From an uncultured Collinsella sp. (lineage in GTDB: Bacteria > Actinomycetota > Coriobacteriia > Coriobacteriales > Coriobacteriaceae): a stretch of DNA of 6,734 bases. Below are positions 4,936 through 6,734 of the stretch, piece by piece. The stretch is from assembly GCA_905209765.1 (NCBI GenBank), contig CAJLUE010000084.1, positions 1-6,734 of the forward strand. The letters run 5' to 3'. A program made the position numbers and the translations under genes. The notes beneath the pieces were generated by a model. That model was not told the DNA's origin. It ran no database searches and saw only the letters and a program-made list of their open reading frames with translations. Numbering within the stretch: the stretch's first letter is position 1; each line of letters opens with the position of its first letter.

Positions 4936-6219
4936 ATGAGCGAGCAGACCATCGGTACGACATGTGTTCAGGGCGGCTATCACCCGGGAGATGCGGAGCC
5001 GCGCCAGGTGCCCATCTACCAGTCCACCACGTGGAAGTACGACACGTCCGAGCACATGGGCAAGCTGTTTGACCTGGAGGAGTCGGGCTATTTCTACAGC
5101 CGTCTGCAGAACCCCACGTGCGATTTGGTTGCCGCCAAGATCTGCGAGATGGAGGGCGGCACCGCAGCGATGCTCACGAGCTCGGGCATGGCTGCGAACT
5201 TCCTCGCGATCTTTAACGTTGCCGGCGCCGGCGATCACGTGGTCGCAAGCTCTGCCATCTACGGCGGTACCTACAACCTGCTTGCCCATACCATGGGTCG
5301 TATGGGCTTGACCTGCACCTTCGTTGCCCCCGACTGCACCGATGAGGAGCTCGAGGCAGCCTTCCAGCCCAACACCAAGCTCGTCTTTGGTGAGACCATC
5401 GCCAATCCCGCCCTTGCCGTGCTCGATATTGAGCGCTTTGCCAAGGCCGCACATGACCACGGCGTGCCGCTGATGGTCGACAACACCTTCCCGACACCCG
5501 TGATGTGCCGTCCCTTTGAGTGGGGCGCCGATATCGTTACGCACTCCACCACCAAGTACATGGATGGGCATGCTGCCTACCTGGGCGGCGTGATCGTCGA
5601 TCACGGCCAGTTTGACTGGATGGCCCATGCGGACAAGTTCCCGGGTCTCACCACGCCTGACGAGAGCTACCACGGCGTGACCTATGCCGAAAAGTTCGGT
5701 CGTGAGGGCGCCTTCATTACCAAGGCAACCGCTCAGCTCATGCGCGACCTCGGCCCCATGCAGAACCCGCAGGCGGCCTTCTTCCTGAACAGCTCGCTCG
5801 AGAGCCTGCATGTGCGCATGCCGCGTCATTGTGAGAACGGCCTGGCCGTTGCCAAGTTCCTGCAGAGCCATCCCAAGGTACGCTTCGTGAGCTATCCGGG
5901 CCTGGAGGGCGATAAGTACTATGACATCGCTCAGAAGTACATGCCCAACGGTACCTGCGGCGTTGTGAGCTTTGGCTTTAACGGTGGTCGCGCGGCGGCC
6001 GAGACCTTTATGAAGAGCCTTAAGCTCGCCCAGATCGCCACGCATGTGGCCGACGCCCGCACCTGCTGCCTGCATCCCGCTAATGCCACCCATCGCCAGA
6101 TGAACGATGAGGAGCTCATCGCCTGTGGCATCTCCGCCGACATGGTGCGCCTGTCGTGCGGCCTCGAGGACACGGCCGATCTGATTGCCGACCTTGAGCA
6201 GGCACTCGAGCAGTGCTAG
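4936..6219 (+). CDS. metY: O-acetylhomoserine sulfhydrylase (aminocarboxypropyltransferase)
   Basis: This 427-residue cytoplasmic enzyme belongs to the Cys/Met-metabolism PLP family and probably makes homocysteine from O-acetylhomoserine and sulfide. Visible motifs are YSRLQNPT (54-61, phosphate and substrate contacts), TSSGMAA (81-87), the PLP-ring aspartate Asp182 in VDNTF, the Schiff-base Lys207 in HSTTKY, and the carboxylate-binding Arg375 in VADARTCCLHPANATH. The insertion with FPGLTTPDESYHGVTYAEKFG (235-255) and a length near 427 are typical of MetY rather than the roughly 390-residue cystathionine synthases and lyases. Methionine gamma-lyase or O-acetylserine activity cannot be excluded by sequence. 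The start is ATG 4936, with AAGGGAG (4923-4929) six bases upstream; TTG at 4930 overlaps the spacing region. Two consecutive cysteines (377-378) follow the active-site arginine. It is monocistronic, with its own promoter and terminator, divergent from a cysteine-rich protein gene. Confidence 0.9.
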   Translation: MSEQTIGTTCVQGGYHPGDAEPRQVPIYQSTTWKYDTSEHMGKLFDLEESGYFYSRLQNPTCDLVAAKICEMEGGTAAMLTSSGMAANFLAIFNVAGAGDHVVASSAIYGGTYNLLAHTMGRMGLTCTFVAPDCTDEELEAAFQPNTKLVFGETIANPALAVLDIERFAKAAHDHGVPLMVDNTFPTPVMCRPFEWGADIVTHSTTKYMDGHAAYLGGVIVDHGQFDWMAHADKFPGLTTPDESYHGVTYAEKFGREGAFITKATAQLMRDLGPMQNPQAAFFLNSSLESLHVRMPRHCENGLAVAKFLQSHPKVRFVSYPGLEGDKYYDIAQKYMPNGTCGVVSFGFNGGRAAAETFMKSLKLAQIATHVADARTCCLHPANATHRQMNDEELIACGISADMVRLSCGLEDTADLIADLEQALEQC

Positions 6220-6222
6220 GCT
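6194..6222 (+). promoter_or_regulatory. Candidate promoter at the end of metY, for the MFS gene
   Basis: TTGAGC (6194-6199) lies 17 bases before TAGGCT (6217-6222), which is preceded by TGC as in an extended -10 element. It overlaps the last codons and stop of metY. Transcription would begin near 6229, upstream of the terminator at 6287-6333. Box matches are only moderate, so the call is tentative. Confidence 0.3.
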
Positions 6223-6286
6223 AGCTTCCTACAAGGTGCCGATGCTGGTAGAAAGCTTCGGCGACCTTTCGTTCCGATTCCGTAGG

Positions 6287-6333
6287 CGGGACCCCAATCG
6301 CGACTGTTCGCAGGCGATCGGGGCCCCGTTTTT
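6287..6333 (+). terminator. Intrinsic terminator after metY, possibly an attenuator for the MFS gene
   Basis: Arms 6287-6301 and 6314-6328 form a 15-position stem with 13 Watson-Crick pairs and two A-C mismatches, around a 12-base loop. The right arm ends in CCCCG followed by TTTTT (6329-6333). It lies 67 bases after the metY stop but only 26 bases before the next start codon, leaving almost no room for a promoter between them. Confidence 0.85.
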
Positions 6334-6359
6334 GCGTTGCGCCACTCGAAAGGATGGAT

Positions 6360-6734
6360 ATGGAGAAAACCGCAGAGCAGCTGCGCCGCGAGCACATTGC
6401 CCTTGAGGGCGACACCCATGGCAAGAATAAATGGGCGATTCTGTTTACCGTGCTCATCATGACGTTTATGGCGTGTCTGGATTCGACCGTCGTGACCGTG
6501 GCGCTGCCCGTGATGCAAAAGGAACTGGGTGTGGGCCTCGATCGCATTCAGCTGGTGAGTTCGGTGTACCTGCTTGCGACGTGCGTGGCCATGTTGCCGT
6601 TTGGCCGTCTGGGCGATGTGCGCGGCAAGGTGGGCGTATTCCAGCTGGGTGTCATCGTCTTTACGGTCGGCTCGCTGCTGTGCGGCCTTTCGGCCTCGCT
6701 CGAGGTTCTTATCCTGGCACGCATTGTTCAGGGC
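6360..6734 (+). CDS. MFS drug-efflux transporter, DHA2 (14-TM) type, N-terminal part
   Basis: The visible 125 residues start with a charged cytoplasmic tail (1-24). A first membrane helix (about 26-45) leads into LDSTVVTVALP (40-50), the D1 signature of the DHA2/EmrB-QacA group of proton-driven multidrug exporters. A second helix (about 66-82) is followed by the loop GRLGDVRGKVGVFQ (82-95), which is MFS motif A. A third helix spans about 96-113, and the start of motif B, LARIVQG (119-125), is reached at the window edge. The start ATG 6360 has GAAAGGA (6348-6354) five bases upstream; ATG 6354 overlaps that site. Substrate cannot be inferred. The gene follows metY but is separated by a terminator, so co-transcription would need read-through. 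The rest lies outside the window. Confidence 0.9.
   Translation, partial: MEKTAEQLRREHIALEGDTHGKNKWAILFTVLIMTFMACLDSTVVTVALPVMQKELGVGLDRIQLVSSVYLLATCVAMLPFGRLGDVRGKVGVFQLGVIVFTVGSLLCGLSASLEVLILARIVQG

Noticed and set aside
4707..4952. N-terminal extension of the cysteine-rich gene to start at 4952 or 4778
   Set aside because: The ATG at 4706 has a near-perfect AAGGAG site, and the upstream residues are unlike the family and overlap the metY promoter and start.
4837..6093. Open frame of 418 codons on the minus strand across metY
   Set aside because: It is a shadow of the metY codon bias: rich in Gly, His, Ala and Leu, with no family resemblance.

Overview
The window looks like chromosomal DNA of a GC-rich gut actinobacterium of the class Coriobacteriia, most likely Collinsella or a close relative. 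This is an inference from the codon bias (C/G third positions), the use of TTG and GTG starts behind strong purine-rich ribosome binding sites, a four-domain ribosomal protein S1, and a type A RNase P RNA. No database comparison was made.

Layout, left to right. Positions 3-65 are the last codons of an unidentified plus-strand gene whose stop codon lies inside a perfect 16-bp hairpin (61-96). A long nested inverted repeat follows (97-218, element A). A minus-strand HAD-type phosphatase gene occupies 256-1014. It diverges from rpsA (1331-2497), which ends in a strong intrinsic terminator (2522-2555). About 245 bases of structured, apparently non-coding DNA lead to the promoter and gene of the RNase P RNA, rnpB (2838-3202). 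Directly after rnpB lies element B (3206-3328), with the same ends as element A but different, mutually compensating stem arms. Two further partial copies (C and D) follow before yigZ (3556-4191, IMPACT family). yigZ is convergent with a small cysteine-rich gene of the C_GCAxxG_C_C family (4260-4706, minus), with a strong hairpin terminator between them. metY (4936-6219, O-acetylhomoserine sulfhydrylase) diverges from that gene and ends in a terminator at 6287-6333. The window closes inside the start of a DHA2-type MFS efflux transporter gene (6360 onward).

Working together: rpsA and rnpB are core translation and tRNA-maturation genes, each with its own transcription signals. MetY makes homocysteine from O-acetylhomoserine and sulfide. 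The adjacent divergent cysteine-rich protein is plausibly redox related, but a link to sulfur metabolism is only inferred from position. The HAD phosphatase, YigZ and the MFS transporter are separate units, so this is mostly ordinary single-gene chromosomal territory.

The most unusual content is between the genes. At least two full and two partial copies of a repeated palindromic element share conserved ends (CGACGCTGC on the left, about TCGCTKTCKTTGCC on the right). Their stem arms differ in sequence but keep pairing in the same register. There is also a possible attenuator-like leader in front of the MFS gene and a possible RBS-sequestering hairpin before rpsA.
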